Notes: generated from the sequence alone by a model not told the origin. A stretch of 64,000 nt of DNA from Streptomyces sp. 549 (GCF_030124175.1 NZ_JASKMT010000011.1:121005-185004), one strand, 5' to 3'; positions 1 to 9,170 are shown, counted from the stretch's first letter. Program-made: numbers and translations.

Positions 1-870
1 GCGCTGGGGCAGCTCGCCCAGGGCATCGGCTCCTGGCTGATGGGCGCCCTGGTGATAGTGCTGATCACCACCGGCCGCCGCGCCTACCGGGACGCCGGGG
101 CACGGCGCACCATCGGCATCCTGTGGGACGTCGGCACGTTCTGGCCGCGGGCCGCGCACCCCTTCGCGCCGCCCTGCTACGCCGAGCGCGCGGTGCCCGA
201 CCTGAGCTGGCGGATCAGCTCCTGGACCGAACTGACCGGCGGACGCCTGGTGCTGTCCGGGCACTCGCAGGGAAGTGTGCTCGCCGCCGCGGCCGTGTGG
301 CAGCTCGACCCGGTGACCCGCAACCGGGTGGCGCTGCTGACGTACGGCTCGCCGCTGGAACGTCTCTACGGCCGCTGGTTCCCCGCCTGCTTCGGGCCCA
401 CCGCACTGCGCGCGCTGCACCGCGAGGTCGACTGCTGGCGCAACCTCTGGCGGGCCACCGACCCCATCGGCGGGCCGGTGCGCGTTCCCGGAGGCGGCGG
501 CCCTGACGTGGACTGCGGGCCGCTCAAGGACCCGTTGCAGTACGGCCGTTCACTGCGCCACCCGCTGCACGCGCCGATCCTCGGCCACGGCGACTACCAG
601 CTCGACCCGGCCTTCGGCGCCGAACGCCGCGACCTGCTGGTGCGGTTGACCGAACGCGACGACCGGGTGGTGCCCACCCAGCCGGCCGGCCCCCGGCTCC
701 CGAGCGGCAACGACCGGCTCCCGAGCGGCAACGACGTCGGGGAGGTCAGCGCCGCCCCCGTGCCGGCACCGGCCGACGCCACCGACTCCCAAGGCGCCAT
801 CGACACCACGGGCGGCAGGGGCGGGCCGGTCAGCGCAGATCCGGCAGATCCTCCGCGTACAGCAGGGTGA
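1..870 (+). CDS. Membrane protein with lipase-like serine hydrolase domain (3' part only)
   Basis: The reading frame is open from the first base, so the start lies outside the window. The first visible residues form a hydrophobic helix ending in an Arg-Arg pair, which suggests the last membrane segment of a larger integral membrane protein. A cytosolic or extracellular alpha/beta-hydrolase-like domain follows. It has a G-H-S-Q-G nucleophile elbow (Ser codon at 265-267), a likely Asp in the A-T-D-P-I-G motif (codon 460-462) and a likely His in G-H-G-D-Y (codon 586-588), in the order expected for a Ser-Asp-His triad. The tail is rich in Pro, Ala and Asp and holds a perfect heptapeptide duplication. 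The 3' end overlaps the convergent beta-helix/AAA gene by 41 bases. The substrate cannot be told; a lipase or esterase is an inference from the fold. Confidence 0.72.
   Translation, partial: ALGQLAQGIGSWLMGALVIVLITTGRRAYRDAGARRTIGILWDVGTFWPRAAHPFAPPCYAERAVPDLSWRISSWTELTGGRLVLSGHSQGSVLAAAAVWQLDPVTRNRVALLTYGSPLERLYGRWFPACFGPTALRALHREVDCWRNLWRATDPIGGPVRVPGGGGPDVDCGPLKDPLQYGRSLRHPLHAPILGHGDYQLDPAFGAERRDLLVRLTERDDRVVPTQPAGPRLPSGNDRLPSGNDVGEVSAAPVPAPADATDSQGAIDTTGGRGGPVSADPADPPRTAG
694..735. repeat. Perfect 21-bp tandem duplication in coding sequence
   Basis: Two identical 21-base units stand head to tail and encode RLPSGND twice, in frame, in the disordered tail of the hydrolase. Slippage or unequal crossover is the likely origin. 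Confidence 0.95.
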
Positions 871-3244
871 GTTCCTCGGTACTCGGGTCGGGGAGCTGGG
901 CGACCCGGCCCGCGTGCCGCTCCACCATCGCCTCGAACGTCTGCCGGGCGGTCCGCCCGTTGCCGAACGACGGCCCCTTGGGCAGCACCGTGAAGTGCTT
1001 GAGCAGCGCCTCCTCTGCACCCTCCCCGAGGCGGTACTGCTGCTCCTCGGCCTGCTGCCGGACGATGTGCAGCAACTCCTCCGGCTCGTAGTCGCCGAAG
1101 GTGATCGTGCGGGAGAACCGGGAGGCCACCCCGGGGTTGACCGCGAGGAAGCGCTCCATCTCCTCGGTGTAGCCGGCGACGATCACCACCACCTCGTCCC
1201 GGTGGTCCTCCATCAGCTTCACCAGGGTGTCGATGGCCTCCTTGCCGAAGTCGCGGCCGGAGTCCTCCGGGGAGAGCGCGTACGCCTCGTCGATGAACAG
1301 CACCCCGCCCCGGGACCGGTCGAACGCCTCCTGGGTGCGGATCGCGGTGGAACCGATGTGCTCACCCACGAGGTCCACCCGGGAGACCTCGACGAGGTGC
1401 CCTCGTTCCAGCACGCCGAGCGAGTGCAGGATCTGCCCGTAGAGCCGGGCGACGGTGGTCTTGCCGGTGCCGGGGGAGCCGGTGAAGACCAGGTGCCGCC
1501 GGGCCGAGGCCGCCTTCAGGCCGGCCTGCTGGCGCCGCCTGCCGACCTCGATCATGTCGGTGAGGGCGCGCACCTCACGTTTGACGCTTTCCAGACCGAC
1601 GAGGGTGTCCAGCTCCGACAGCACGTCGTGCGCCGGGCGGGCAGTGGGCCCGCTCTCCGCCTCCGGCGCCGCCGCGGGGGCCGGCACGGTCGCGGGGGGC
1701 GCGGCGGTGAGCAGCCCCGCGGTGGCGCCCTGCACCGCGGTGGCGGCCACCGGCGGCACGGGGGAGGGTACGGCCGACGACTCGTCGCTGCTGCAGTCCG
1801 TCACGGTCGTGCCGTCCTCGGCGAACTCGTAACCGCCGCGGGCGCACCGCTCGGTGCGGCAGCGGGTGAGCGTGGTGCGGCAGCCGTCGATGATGTGGAA
1901 GCCGTAGCCGCCGCTGTCGGTGATCTTGCAGGCGGTGAACGTGCCGCGGCCCTGGGCGGAGACGTAGACGCCCGCCTCCGCCGGTCCGGTGACCGTGCAC
2001 CGCTCGACCTGGGGGTCGGCGCCCTTGGTGACGATGATGCCGCTGGCCGGCCCGTCGATGGTGCACCCGGACAGGGTGCCGCCGCTGCCGTGGTCGCGGA
2101 ACCAGGCGCCCGTCGCGGCGTCCCTGATGCGGCAGTCGTCCAGCTGGACCGAGCCGCCGTCGCTGACCGACACCGCGGTGCCGCGCACCTGGGAGATGTC
2201 GCTGTCCACCACGTCCGCGCGGGAGCCGCGGTCCAGTACGAAGATCGCGTCCGGCACGCCGTGAACCCGGCAGGTGTCCAGTACGGCGGTCGCGCCGTCG
2301 CTGATCCACACCGCCGGGTAGTCGCCCGTGCTGTCGTGGATCTCGCACCGGTTGGCGTCCACCCGGGTTCCCGGGTCCCATACCGACAGCCCGTTGCGGC
2401 CGAACCTGCGCACCGCCGAGCGGGTAAGCGTCAGCACCGACCGCGACCGCAGGTCGATGCCGTTCTCCGGCAGGTCGTGGATGTCGCAGTCGGCCAGGGT
2501 GAGCACCGCGTCGGTGTCCAGCGTGATGCCGTCGGCCGTGGTGCGGTGGACCTGGCAGTCCGTCAACTGGCCGACGGCCCGGGAGGCGACCTGCACGCCG
2601 GTGCCCTTGATCTCGTAGAACTCGCAGCCCACCGCCTCGACGGAACTGCCCTCACCGGTCAGCGAGAGTCCCGCACCGGAGGCGTGGTGCACCCGGCAGC
2701 GGTCCAGACGCGGGTGGGCGCCGTCCCGGACGGAGATGCCGGACTGGCCGGCGGCCACCACCTCGCACTCCTCGAAGAGGCCGCCCGCGCCGCCGGACAG
2801 GCTCACGCCCAGCCCGGCCGGGTTGTCGACCGTGCAGCGGCGGACCGTCGGGCGGGCCCCGTCGCGCACCTCGATGCCGGCCGCCGAGCGGGTCATCACC
2901 CGCAGTCCGATCAGCTCCGGAGTGCTGTCCTCGACCAGCAGGGCCGGCGCGGCGGAGTCCTGCCCCTCGATCTGGAGGTCCCGCACGACCGCTGCCGCGC
3001 GCACCGTGAGCGGCACTCCGTCGGCGGGGGTGATGCGCACCGAGCCGCTGCCGGCCCGTTCGGGGCCGCGCAGCGTCACCGCGCGCTCTATCACCAGGTT
3101 CTCGCGGTAGGTTCCGGGCGCGATGGTCAGCACGTCACCGTCCCCGGCGGCCTCCAGGGCCGCTGCGAGCGAGGCGTAGTCGCCCGTGCGCCGCCGCCAA
3201 CGCGACGTGCTGGTGTGCGTCACCTGGACCGAGCCCTGTGCCAT
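830..3244 (-). CDS. Right-handed parallel beta-helix protein fused to an AAA+ ATPase (CbbX/SpoVK/EccA type)
   Basis: The 804-residue protein has two halves. Residues of about 25-475 are short repeats of beta-helix type (NosD/pectate-lyase-like), with recurring G-I-x-V/L turns and C-x-V/I steps. A Pro/Ala-rich linker of about 60 residues follows. The C-terminal 265 residues form an AAA+ domain that opens with L-x-x-L-V-G-L-x-x-V-K, with Walker A GSPGTGKTT (Lys595) and Walker B LFID-E (Asp652, Glu653). This AAA group includes the CbbX rubisco activase, SpoVK and EccA of type VII secretion, which remodel partner proteins. There is no signal peptide or membrane segment, so the protein should be cytosolic. 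The helix probably works as a recognition platform for the ATPase (inference). The start is ATG at 3244. The 3' end overlaps the convergent hydrolase gene. Confidence 0.88.
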   Translation of the reverse strand: MAQGSVQVTHTSTSRWRRRTGDYASLAAALEAAGDGDVLTIAPGTYRENLVIERAVTLRGPERAGSGSVRITPADGVPLTVRAAAVVRDLQIEGQDSAAPALLVEDSTPELIGLRVMTRSAAGIEVRDGARPTVRRCTVDNPAGLGVSLSGGAGGLFEECEVVAAGQSGISVRDGAHPRLDRCRVHHASGAGLSLTGEGSSVEAVGCEFYEIKGTGVQVASRAVGQLTDCQVHRTTADGITLDTDAVLTLADCDIHDLPENGIDLRSRSVLTLTRSAVRRFGRNGLSVWDPGTRVDANRCEIHDSTGDYPAVWISDGATAVLDTCRVHGVPDAIFVLDRGSRADVVDSDISQVRGTAVSVSDGGSVQLDDCRIRDAATGAWFRDHGSGGTLSGCTIDGPASGIIVTKGADPQVERCTVTGPAEAGVYVSAQGRGTFTACKITDSGGYGFHIIDGCRTTLTRCRTERCARGGYEFAEDGTTVTDCSSDESSAVPSPVPPVAATAVQGATAGLLTAAPPATVPAPAAAPEAESGPTARPAHDVLSELDTLVGLESVKREVRALTDMIEVGRRRQQAGLKAASARRHLVFTGSPGTGKTTVARLYGQILHSLGVLERGHLVEVSRVDLVGEHIGSTAIRTQEAFDRSRGGVLFIDEAYALSPEDSGRDFGKEAIDTLVKLMEDHRDEVVVIVAGYTEEMERFLAVNPGVASRFSRTITFGDYEPEELLHIVRQQAEEQQYRLGEGAEEALLKHFTVLPKGPSFGNGRTARQTFEAMVERHAGRVAQLPDPSTEELTLLYAEDLPDLR

Positions 3245-3280
3245 GGACCGTGTTGCCCCAACCTCGTGCGAGAACCCTGA

Positions 3281-3301
3281 GATAACTGCCTGTGATAACT
3301 G
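3281..3301. repeat. Direct repeat GATAACTG x2 upstream of the beta-helix/AAA gene
   Basis: GATAACTG occurs at 3281-3288 and again at 3294-3301, 13 bases apart. The repeat lies about 40 bases upstream of the start of the minus-strand beta-helix/AAA gene, where a promoter or operator is expected. Its function is unknown. Confidence 0.45.
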
Positions 3302-3394
3302 ACCGTGCTGCCAAGCCTGTCGGTCGCACCACGGTAGCGTGTGCGGCGCCCCTCGGATGACCGGTCCGGCCGGTCGGTCCGGCCGGTGGCCAGG

Positions 3395-4000
3395 TCAGCT
3401 CGAAGCGTCCGTCCGGCCCCAGTCCGGCCCCACCCGCGCCCAGGCGCGCTCCCAGTCCTCGTACCGCCGGTGCATCAGGCGGCGCAGCAGGAGGCGGCGG
3501 CCCGCCTCCACCGCCGCGCCGGCGAGCACCGCGACGACCAGACCGGCCAGCGCGCTGTGCGTGGCGGCGGTGTCCGTCCGCATCGGTGCCGAGGTGACCT
3601 GACCCGCGCGGTCGGTCCATACGGGGAAGCGCTCGCCCACCCGGATGCCCTCGCGGGTGCCGAGCACGGCCCTGTGGACGGTGCCGTCGGGGGCGGTCCA
3701 GCCGACGGCGACACGCTGGCGGCCGGTGCGGTCACCGGACTCCTCGAACTCGGGCTCGGCGGCCGGCCGGGGCAGCAGCCGGTGCACCGTCGCCCACACC
3801 TGGCTGCGCTCCTCGTGCTGCTGGGCGACGGTCCTCAGCAGCGAGCGGTGGGCGGCGTCACCCGCGACCAGACCCACCAGCGGGGCGCCGACAGCGATGA
3901 CCAGCGCGGCACACACCGCCAGCCATGCTTCCACCCGGTCGCTGCGCCGGCGCAGCGAGTTGTGCCGCCAGCGCCACAGGCCGAAGATCGCCCGAAACAC
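3395..4000 (-). CDS. Rv1733c-family two-pass membrane protein
   Basis: The 201-residue protein has one hydrophobic helix at about 28-48 and a second at about 149-170. The loop between them, of about 100 residues, is soluble and predicted outside the membrane. It contains an R-V-A-V-G-W-T-A-P-D-G-T segment and a G-x-R-V-x-x-W-x-D-x-x-G segment, which are typical of the Rv1733c family of actinobacteria. The C-terminus (E-D-W-E-R-A-W-A-R-V-G-P-D-W) also fits the family. Members are abundant in Streptomyces and have no proven biochemical role. The gene stands alone, transcribed away from the encapsulin pair. Confidence 0.8.
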   Translation of the reverse strand: MFRAIFGLWRWRHNSLRRRSDRVEAWLAVCAALVIAVGAPLVGLVAGDAAHRSLLRTVAQQHEERSQVWATVHRLLPRPAAEPEFEESGDRTGRQRVAVGWTAPDGTVHRAVLGTREGIRVGERFPVWTDRAGQVTSAPMRTDTAATHSALAGLVVAVLAGAAVEAGRRLLLRRLMHRRYEDWERAWARVGPDWGRTDASS

Positions 4001-4132
4001 CGTGCACCCCCGTCCCCGCGCCGCCCGGCTCCCGGGCGCGTCCCTGCCGCGGGCGGTCGAGCCCTCAGCCGCCGCGTACAGCCTGGGAGAACCGTACTGG
4101 CCAGCAGCGCCGTTGTCCTCCCCCTTCCGTCT

Positions 4133-4193
4133 TGTTCCGGTCCCCCTGCGGCCTGTTCCGGCCCCGTCCGACCTCCTTGCCTGCCTGTTCCGG
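4133..4193. repeat. Three direct copies of TGTTCCGG upstream of the encapsulin operon
   Basis: TGTTCCGG occurs at 4133-4140, 4154-4161 and 4186-4193, spaced 21 and 32 bases start to start, so the first two are two helical turns apart. A near copy, GGTTCCGG, follows at about 4225. This could be an operator array or coincidence in GC-rich DNA. Confidence 0.4.
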
Positions 4194-4458
4194 CTCTCCA
4201 GGGCCGGTCACGGGCTTCCGCAGGACGGGTTCCGGTCGGCCCGCCACCGGTCCGCGTCCAGGACCTGCGCCCGGTCCGCCGGACGCGGACGTTCGCCCGT
4301 ACTGGTGTACGCCGACAAGCGGCGCCGGCCCCCGTGGTGACGCTGTGTCGCCCTGATCGGCGGCGTGATCACCCAACGTGGGGGGCGCGCCGTCAAGTGC
4401 CCTGCGCTACCCCGGATATGAGAATCACATCCACCCTCTTGTCGTCTCTTTTGGGTGA

Positions 4459-4488
4459 TTGCCGCTGATCAACTCGTCTGACTAGTTT
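4459..4488 (+). promoter_or_regulatory. Candidate promoter of the encapsulin pair
   Basis: TTGCCG at 4459-4464 and TAGTTT at 4483-4488 are separated by 18 bases, a fair match to a vegetative promoter. Transcription would begin near 4495. That excludes the in-frame TTG at 4487 as the start codon and supports the GTG at 4550. Confidence 0.4.
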
Positions 4489-4549
4489 GCGAGCGCGAGG
4501 CGGGAGCCGTCGAGGCCCCGCCACCCCTCATGGATTGGTGGTGCCCTGC

Positions 4550-6016
4550 GTGACGGCTCCGGTCGAGACGACTCCTGGCAGCAACGACGGAAGCAGCGGG
4601 AGCGGTGGCTCCGGGAGTGGCGGCAGCAACCCCGCACCCGAAGGGTCCGGGCGCCTGAGCCTGGCCACCGCCGCCGCACGGCAGTTGGCCACCACGACCA
4701 AGACACCACCGCAGATGCAGGGCATCTCCTCACGGTGGCTGCTGAAGGTCCTTCCCTGGGTCCAGGTGTCAGGCGGCACCTTCCGGGTGAACCGCCGCAC
4801 CACCCACACCCTGGGCGACGGCCGGGTGGAGTTCGTCTCCACCGGTGCCGCGATCCGCGTCATCCCGGCGGAGCTGGGCGAGATGGCGGCCCTGCGCGGT
4901 TTCGATGACCCGGCCGTGCTGCGTGCCCTGGCCGACCGATTCGTGCAGCGGGACTTCGCCGCCGGGGAGGTCCTGGTGGAAGCCGGCCGGCCGGTGGACC
5001 GCATCGTGCTCGTCGCCCACGGAAAGCTCGACAAGGTCGCCCCCGGCTTCTACGACGGCGAGGTCTCCCTCGGCGTCGTCGCCGACGGCGACCACCTCGG
5101 GGACCGTCTGCTGACCGAGGAGGACCCGGGCGAGTGGGAGTTCACCCTGCGGTCGGTGACCAGCGGCACGGTGCTCACGCTGGACCGTGCGGCCTACGAG
5201 GAGGTCCGCGGCGGGGCCCCCGCCCTGCGTGAGCACCTCGCCGCGTTCCGGTCCGCGCTGCCCGCGCAGCGCAACGCGGAGGGCGAGGCGGACATCGAAC
5301 TCGCCGCCGGCCACCACGGCGAGCTGGAACTGCCCGGCACCTTCGCGGACTACGACACCGCCCCGCGCGAGTACGAGCTGAGCGTGGCGCAGACCGTGCT
5401 GCGGGTGCACACCCGCGTCGCCGACCTCTACAACGAGCCGATGAACCAGGTCGAGGAGCAGATCCGGCTCACCGTGGAGGCGTTGCGTGAACGCCAGGAG
5501 CACGAACTCGTCAACAACCGGGAGTTCGGGCTGCTGCACAACGCGGACCTGTCCCACCGCCTCCACACCCGCACCGGTCCGCCCACGCCCGACGACATGG
5601 ACGAGCTGCTGGCCAGCGTGTGGAAGGACCCGACCGTCATCCTGGCCCACCCCAAGGCCATCGCGGCCTTCGGCAGGCAGTGCACCAGCCGGGGCATCCA
5701 CCCGTCGTTCATCGAACACCACGGCCACCGGGTGCCCGCCTGGCGCGGGGTGCCCGTACTGCCGTGCAACAAGATCCCGGTCAGCGAGAGCGGCACCACC
5801 TCGATGATGGTGATGCGGACCGGAGAGCAGGCCCAGGGCGTGGTCGGCCTGCACCGGACCGGCATTCCCGACGAGTACCAGCCCAGCCTGTCTGTGCGGT
5901 TCATGGGCATCAACGAGAAGGCGGTTATCTCCTACCTGGTCAGCGCGTACTTCTCGGCCGCGGTGCTGGTTCCCGACGCCCTGGGAGTGCTGGAGGACGT
6001 CGAGACCGGCCTCTGA
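4550..6016 (+). CDS. Family 2B encapsulin shell protein with inserted cyclic-nucleotide-binding domain (first copy)
   Basis: The 488-residue product belongs to the HK97-fold encapsulin shell proteins of family 2B, which include EshA of Streptomyces griseus. Such shells self-assemble into nanocompartments that enclose a cargo enzyme. After a Gly/Ser-rich disordered stretch of about 30 residues comes the family N-arm with [21 protein letters not shown] cNMP-binding-like domain is inserted at about 105-235, and the HK97 fold resumes from about 245. Strong family blocks are [23 protein letters not shown] and [11 protein letters not shown]. The canonical phosphate-binding cassette (GE followed by R-T/S-A) is not evident, so ligand binding is uncertain. 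The start is chosen as GTG 4550, six bases after a GGTGGTG stretch; GTG 4538 or 4541 are alternatives. A second shell gene follows in the same direction. Confidence 0.9.
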   Translation: MTAPVETTPGSNDGSSGSGGSGSGGSNPAPEGSGRLSLATAAARQLATTTKTPPQMQGISSRWLLKVLPWVQVSGGTFRVNRRTTHTLGDGRVEFVSTGAAIRVIPAELGEMAALRGFDDPAVLRALADRFVQRDFAAGEVLVEAGRPVDRIVLVAHGKLDKVAPGFYDGEVSLGVVADGDHLGDRLLTEEDPGEWEFTLRSVTSGTVLTLDRAAYEEVRGGAPALREHLAAFRSALPAQRNAEGEADIELAAGHHGELELPGTFADYDTAPREYELSVAQTVLRVHTRVADLYNEPMNQVEEQIRLTVEALRERQEHELVNNREFGLLHNADLSHRLHTRTGPPTPDDMDELLASVWKDPTVILAHPKAIAAFGRQCTSRGIHPSFIEHHGHRVPAWRGVPVLPCNKIPVSESGTTSMMVMRTGEQAQGVVGLHRTGIPDEYQPSLSVRFMGINEKAVISYLVSAYFSAAVLVPDALGVLEDVETGL

Positions 6017-6139
6017 CCCCGGCCCGCCGCGGCCTGCCGCCGCGAGGCCCCCGCTCCGCCCGTTCCGCCCTTCCGGCGGGTTTCGGCACGACCGCCGGCC
6101 CGCCGCTCCCCACCACGCACACCGGAAGGCTCACCCCGC

Positions 6140-7507
6140 ATGTCCCACTCCGCCCTGACAAGTCTCGACACGACCGCGGCACGGCAGCTTGCGACCACCA
6201 CCAAGACGCCGCCGCAGATGCAGGGCATCTCCTCCCGGTGGCTGCTGAAGATCCTCCCCTTCGAGCAGGTCTCGGCCGGCACCTACCGCGTCAACCGGCG
6301 GCTCAGCCACACGGTCGGCAACGGGCGGGTGGAGTTCGTCTCCACCGGCGCCGAGGTCCGCGTCATCCCCGCCCAGCTGACCGAACTGCCGCCGCTGCAC
6401 GGTTTCGAGGGCCCGGACGTGCTGCAGCAGCTCGCCGGGCGCTGCGTGCAGCGCGAGTACGCGCCCGGCGACGTGCTCGTCGAATCGGGCCGACCGGTCG
6501 ACGAGGTGCTGCTCATCGCCCACGGCAAGATCAACAAGGTGGGCGCCGGCGAGTACGACGGCGAGACCAACCTCGGGGTGCTCGCCGACGGCGACTGGGC
6601 CGGGGAGCACGCGATGGTGGCCGAACCGGGGGAGTGGGGGTTCACCCTCCGGGCCGTCACCCGGGCCACCGTTCTCGCCCTGCCGCTGTCGGACTTCGAG
6701 GCCGTCGCCGGGCAGTCCCGCGACCTGCGCGCGCACATCGACGGCTTCCTCTCCCGGGTGCTGCCCCGTCAGAACCAGCGCGGCGAGGCCGACATCGAGC
6801 TGGCCTCCGGCCACCACGGGGAGTTGGAACTGCCCGGCACGTTCGTGGACTACGACACGACGCCGCGCGAGTACGAGCTGAGTGTGGCGCAGACCGTGCT
6901 GCGGGTGCACTCCCGCGTCGCCGACCTCTACAACGAACCGATGAACCAGGTGGAGGAGCAGCTGCGGCTCACCATCCAGGCGCTGCGCGAGCGCCAGGAG
7001 TACGAGCTGATCAACAACCGGGAGTTCGGCCTGCTGCACAACGCCGACCTCAAGCAGCGCCTGCACACCCGCACCGGCCCGCCCACCCCGGACGACCTGG
7101 ACGACCTGATCTCCCGGCGGCGCAAGACCCAGTACCTGCTGGCCCACCCCCGCACCATCGCCGCGATCGGCCGCGAGTGCAGCAGCCGCGGCATCTACCC
7201 GCCGGAGACCGAGGTCCAGGGCAGCGTGGTGCGCAGTTGGCGCGGCATCCCGCTGCTGCCGTGCAACAAGATCCCGGTGAGCGAGACCAACACCAGCTCG
7301 GTGCTGGCGCTGCGGGTCGGCCAGGAGAACGAGGGCGTGGTCGGACTTCACCAGACGGGCATCCCCGACGAGTACGAGCCCAGCCTCAACGTCCGCTTCA
7401 TGGGCATCAACGACAAGGCCGTCATCTCCTACCTGGTCAGCGTCTACTTCTCCGCCGCGGTCCTGGTCCCCGACGCGCTGGGCGTGCTGGAGGACGTCGA
7501 GCTCTGA
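6140..7507 (+). CDS. Family 2B encapsulin shell protein with inserted cyclic-nucleotide-binding domain (second copy)
   Basis: This 455-residue paralogue of the upstream shell gene has the same architecture: N-arm, inserted cNMP-binding-like domain at about 70-205 and HK97 core. Long blocks are nearly identical to the first copy, for example around [12 protein letters not shown] and [13 protein letters not shown]. It lacks the long Gly/Ser-rich N-terminus and begins [18 protein letters not shown]. The gap to the first gene is 123 bases with no clear hairpin, so co-transcription is likely. Two shell proteins from one operon could build a mixed shell (inference). Known family 2B cargos (terpene cyclases, polyprenyl transferases) are not encoded nearby. 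Confidence 0.9.
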   Translation: MSHSALTSLDTTAARQLATTTKTPPQMQGISSRWLLKILPFEQVSAGTYRVNRRLSHTVGNGRVEFVSTGAEVRVIPAQLTELPPLHGFEGPDVLQQLAGRCVQREYAPGDVLVESGRPVDEVLLIAHGKINKVGAGEYDGETNLGVLADGDWAGEHAMVAEPGEWGFTLRAVTRATVLALPLSDFEAVAGQSRDLRAHIDGFLSRVLPRQNQRGEADIELASGHHGELELPGTFVDYDTTPREYELSVAQTVLRVHSRVADLYNEPMNQVEEQLRLTIQALRERQEYELINNREFGLLHNADLKQRLHTRTGPPTPDDLDDLISRRRKTQYLLAHPRTIAAIGRECSSRGIYPPETEVQGSVVRSWRGIPLLPCNKIPVSETNTSSVLALRVGQENEGVVGLHQTGIPDEYEPSLNVRFMGINDKAVISYLVSVYFSAAVLVPDALGVLEDVEL

Positions 7508-7527
7508 CCGTCGAGACATCCGGGCGG

Positions 7528-7866
7528 GTGGCACGGGGGACCGGATTCCTGTGCCGCCCGCCGGCGGCGTGGCGCGAGGTGCTGATCCGGCGGGTGCGGT
7601 TGGTGGTGGCCGCGACGATCTCCTACGACGTGGTCGAGGCGGCCGTCGCCCCCAGCGCCGGCACCCGTGCCTCCTCCACCGCGCTGATCGGCTTCGGACC
7701 CGACTCCGTCATCGAGGTGCCTCCGCCGAGGCGGTCGCCTGGCAGTTCTCGTCGGCCGGCCGCGAAGTCCGCGAGCAGCGGGCGGAGGCGCCCGCTGCGG
7801 CCCCCTCCCCACCGCCGGCCCGACGGCAGCCGCTCCGAGCGCGACACCTGCTGCACGGGCGAGTAA
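7528..7866 (+). pseudogene. Decayed cation transporter (frameshift plus internal deletion)
   Basis: The 5' part reads R-R-V-R-L-V-V-A-A-T-I-S-Y-D-V-V-E-A and then S-S-T-A-L-I-G-F-G-P-D-S-V-I-E-V, which matches the N-terminus of a small cation-efflux-type transporter common in Streptomyces. Near 7719 the frame breaks. The continuation A-E-A-V-A-W-Q-F-S-S-A-G-R-E-V-R-E lies in another frame, as expected after loss of one base. The middle membrane helices are missing. The last residues, D-T-C-C-T-G-E, again in the first frame, resemble the family's C-terminal D-T-C-C motif. The remnant is about half the normal length (about 110 of 210 residues) and should be inactive. Family assignment rests on recalled family sequence. 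Confidence 0.65.
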
Positions 7867-7942
7867 GGCCCATCGCCGGTCCGTGGCTGAGCCCCGGCGC
7901 CGCAACTCCCCAGGAAGGCGGGCCGCGGCCGGAGCGGGACCG

Positions 7943-7948
7943 TAGGAT
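7943..7948 (+). promoter_or_regulatory. -10 element TAGGAT of a leaderless transcript
   Basis: TAGGAT ends six bases before the ATG at 7955. This spacing puts the transcription start on the start codon. No Shine-Dalgarno sequence or clear -35 box is seen. Confidence 0.55.
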
Positions 7949-7954
7949 CACCGC

Positions 7955-8938
7955 ATGGAGCAGCGAGTACTGGGTCGGACCGGACGTGAGATCTCCGTCG
8001 TGGGACTGGGCACATGGCAGCTGGGAGCGGACTGGGGGCAGATCCGCGAGGAGGATGCCCTGGAGGTGCTGGACGCGGCGGTCAGGGCCGGAGTCACCTT
8101 CTTCGACACCGCCGACGTGTACGGCGACGGCCGAAGTGAGCGCGTGATCGGCCGCTACCTTGCCGAGCGTCCCGACGCGGACGTGTTCGTGGCGACCAAG
8201 ATGGGCCGCCGGGTCGAGCAGAGGCCGGAGAACTACCACCTGGACCACTTCCGGGCCTGGACCGACCGCTCCCGCACCAACCTCGGCGTGGAGACCCTCG
8301 ACCTGGTGCAACTGCACTGCCCGCCGACGGCCGTGTACTCCAGCGACGCCGTCTTCGACGCGCTGGACACCCTGGTCGCCGAGAAGCGCGTCGCCGCCTA
8401 CGCGGTGAGTGTGGAGACGTGCGCCGAAGCCCTGGCCGCTATCGCCCGGCCCGGGACGGCGAGCGTGCAGATCATCCTCAACCCGTTCCGCCTCAAGCCG
8501 CTGGAGCAGGTGCTGCCCGCCGCGGCCCGGGCCGGCGTCGGCATCATCGCCCGGGTACCGCTGGCGTCCGGCCTGCTGTCCGGCCGCTACACCCGCGACA
8601 CCGTCTTCGCGCCCGACGACCACCGGACGTTCAACCGCGGCGGTGAGGCGTTCGACCAGGGCGAGACCTTCTCCGGTGTGGACTTCGAGACGGGTCTCGA
8701 AGCTGCGGCCGAGTTCTCCGGACTGGCCCCCGAGGGCGCCACCCCCGCGCAGACGGCCCTGCGGTGGATCGTCCAGCAGCCCGGCGTCACCTCGGTGATC
8801 CCCGGCGCCCGCTCGCCCCGCCAGGCCGTGGCGAACGCGGAAGCCGCCGCACTGCCGCCGCTCACCGACGGGACACTGCGCGCCGTCAGCGACCTCTACG
8901 AACGGCGGATCCGCCCCCAGGTGCACGACCGCTGGTAG
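7955..8938 (+). CDS. Aldo/keto reductase
   Basis: This 327-residue NAD(P)H-dependent oxidoreductase has a TIM-barrel fold, and members reduce aldehydes and ketones in the cytosol. The catalytic tetrad is complete: Asp51 and Tyr56 in F-F-D-T-A-D-V-Y-G, Lys82 in A-T-K-M-G, and His121 in V-Q-L-H-C. The N-terminal L-G-R-T-G and G-L-G-T-W motifs and the C-terminal V-T-S-V-I-P-G-A-R cofactor motif are typical of the subgroup related to general stress reductases. The length is normal. The gene appears to be monocistronic and leaderless. The substrate is unknown; it is not obviously an encapsulin cargo. Confidence 0.92.
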   Translation: MEQRVLGRTGREISVVGLGTWQLGADWGQIREEDALEVLDAAVRAGVTFFDTADVYGDGRSERVIGRYLAERPDADVFVATKMGRRVEQRPENYHLDHFRAWTDRSRTNLGVETLDLVQLHCPPTAVYSSDAVFDALDTLVAEKRVAAYAVSVETCAEALAAIARPGTASVQIILNPFRLKPLEQVLPAAARAGVGIIARVPLASGLLSGRYTRDTVFAPDDHRTFNRGGEAFDQGETFSGVDFETGLEAAAEFSGLAPEGATPAQTALRWIVQQPGVTSVIPGARSPRQAVANAEAAALPPLTDGTLRAVSDLYERRIRPQVHDRW

Positions 8939-9170
8939 CGGCCGCCGAGCCGGGACCCCGCCCGCCCGGCCGTGGCAGCGCCCCCAGACGTGCACCCCCG
9001 CCGAGCTGCCCGTACGCGCGTTCGGTGAGAGACTGGAGGTTCCCCCTCGGTTCTCAGGACGTGGACGACGACAGCGGCCTCACCCCTCGCCCGGTGAGGC
9101 CGCCACCGCACCCGCCGGCGCGGGAGTCGGCCGCTCCCGGGACCGCCCACCTCCGGGAGAAGGGCACCAC

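Larger units (their letters stand above)
4001..4549. other. Intergenic region between divergent Rv1733c and encapsulin genes
   Basis: This 549-base stretch has no convincing gene. It holds three direct copies of TGTTCCGG near its middle and a plausible promoter at its right end, both listed separately. Both flanking genes are transcribed outward from it. Confidence 0.6.
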
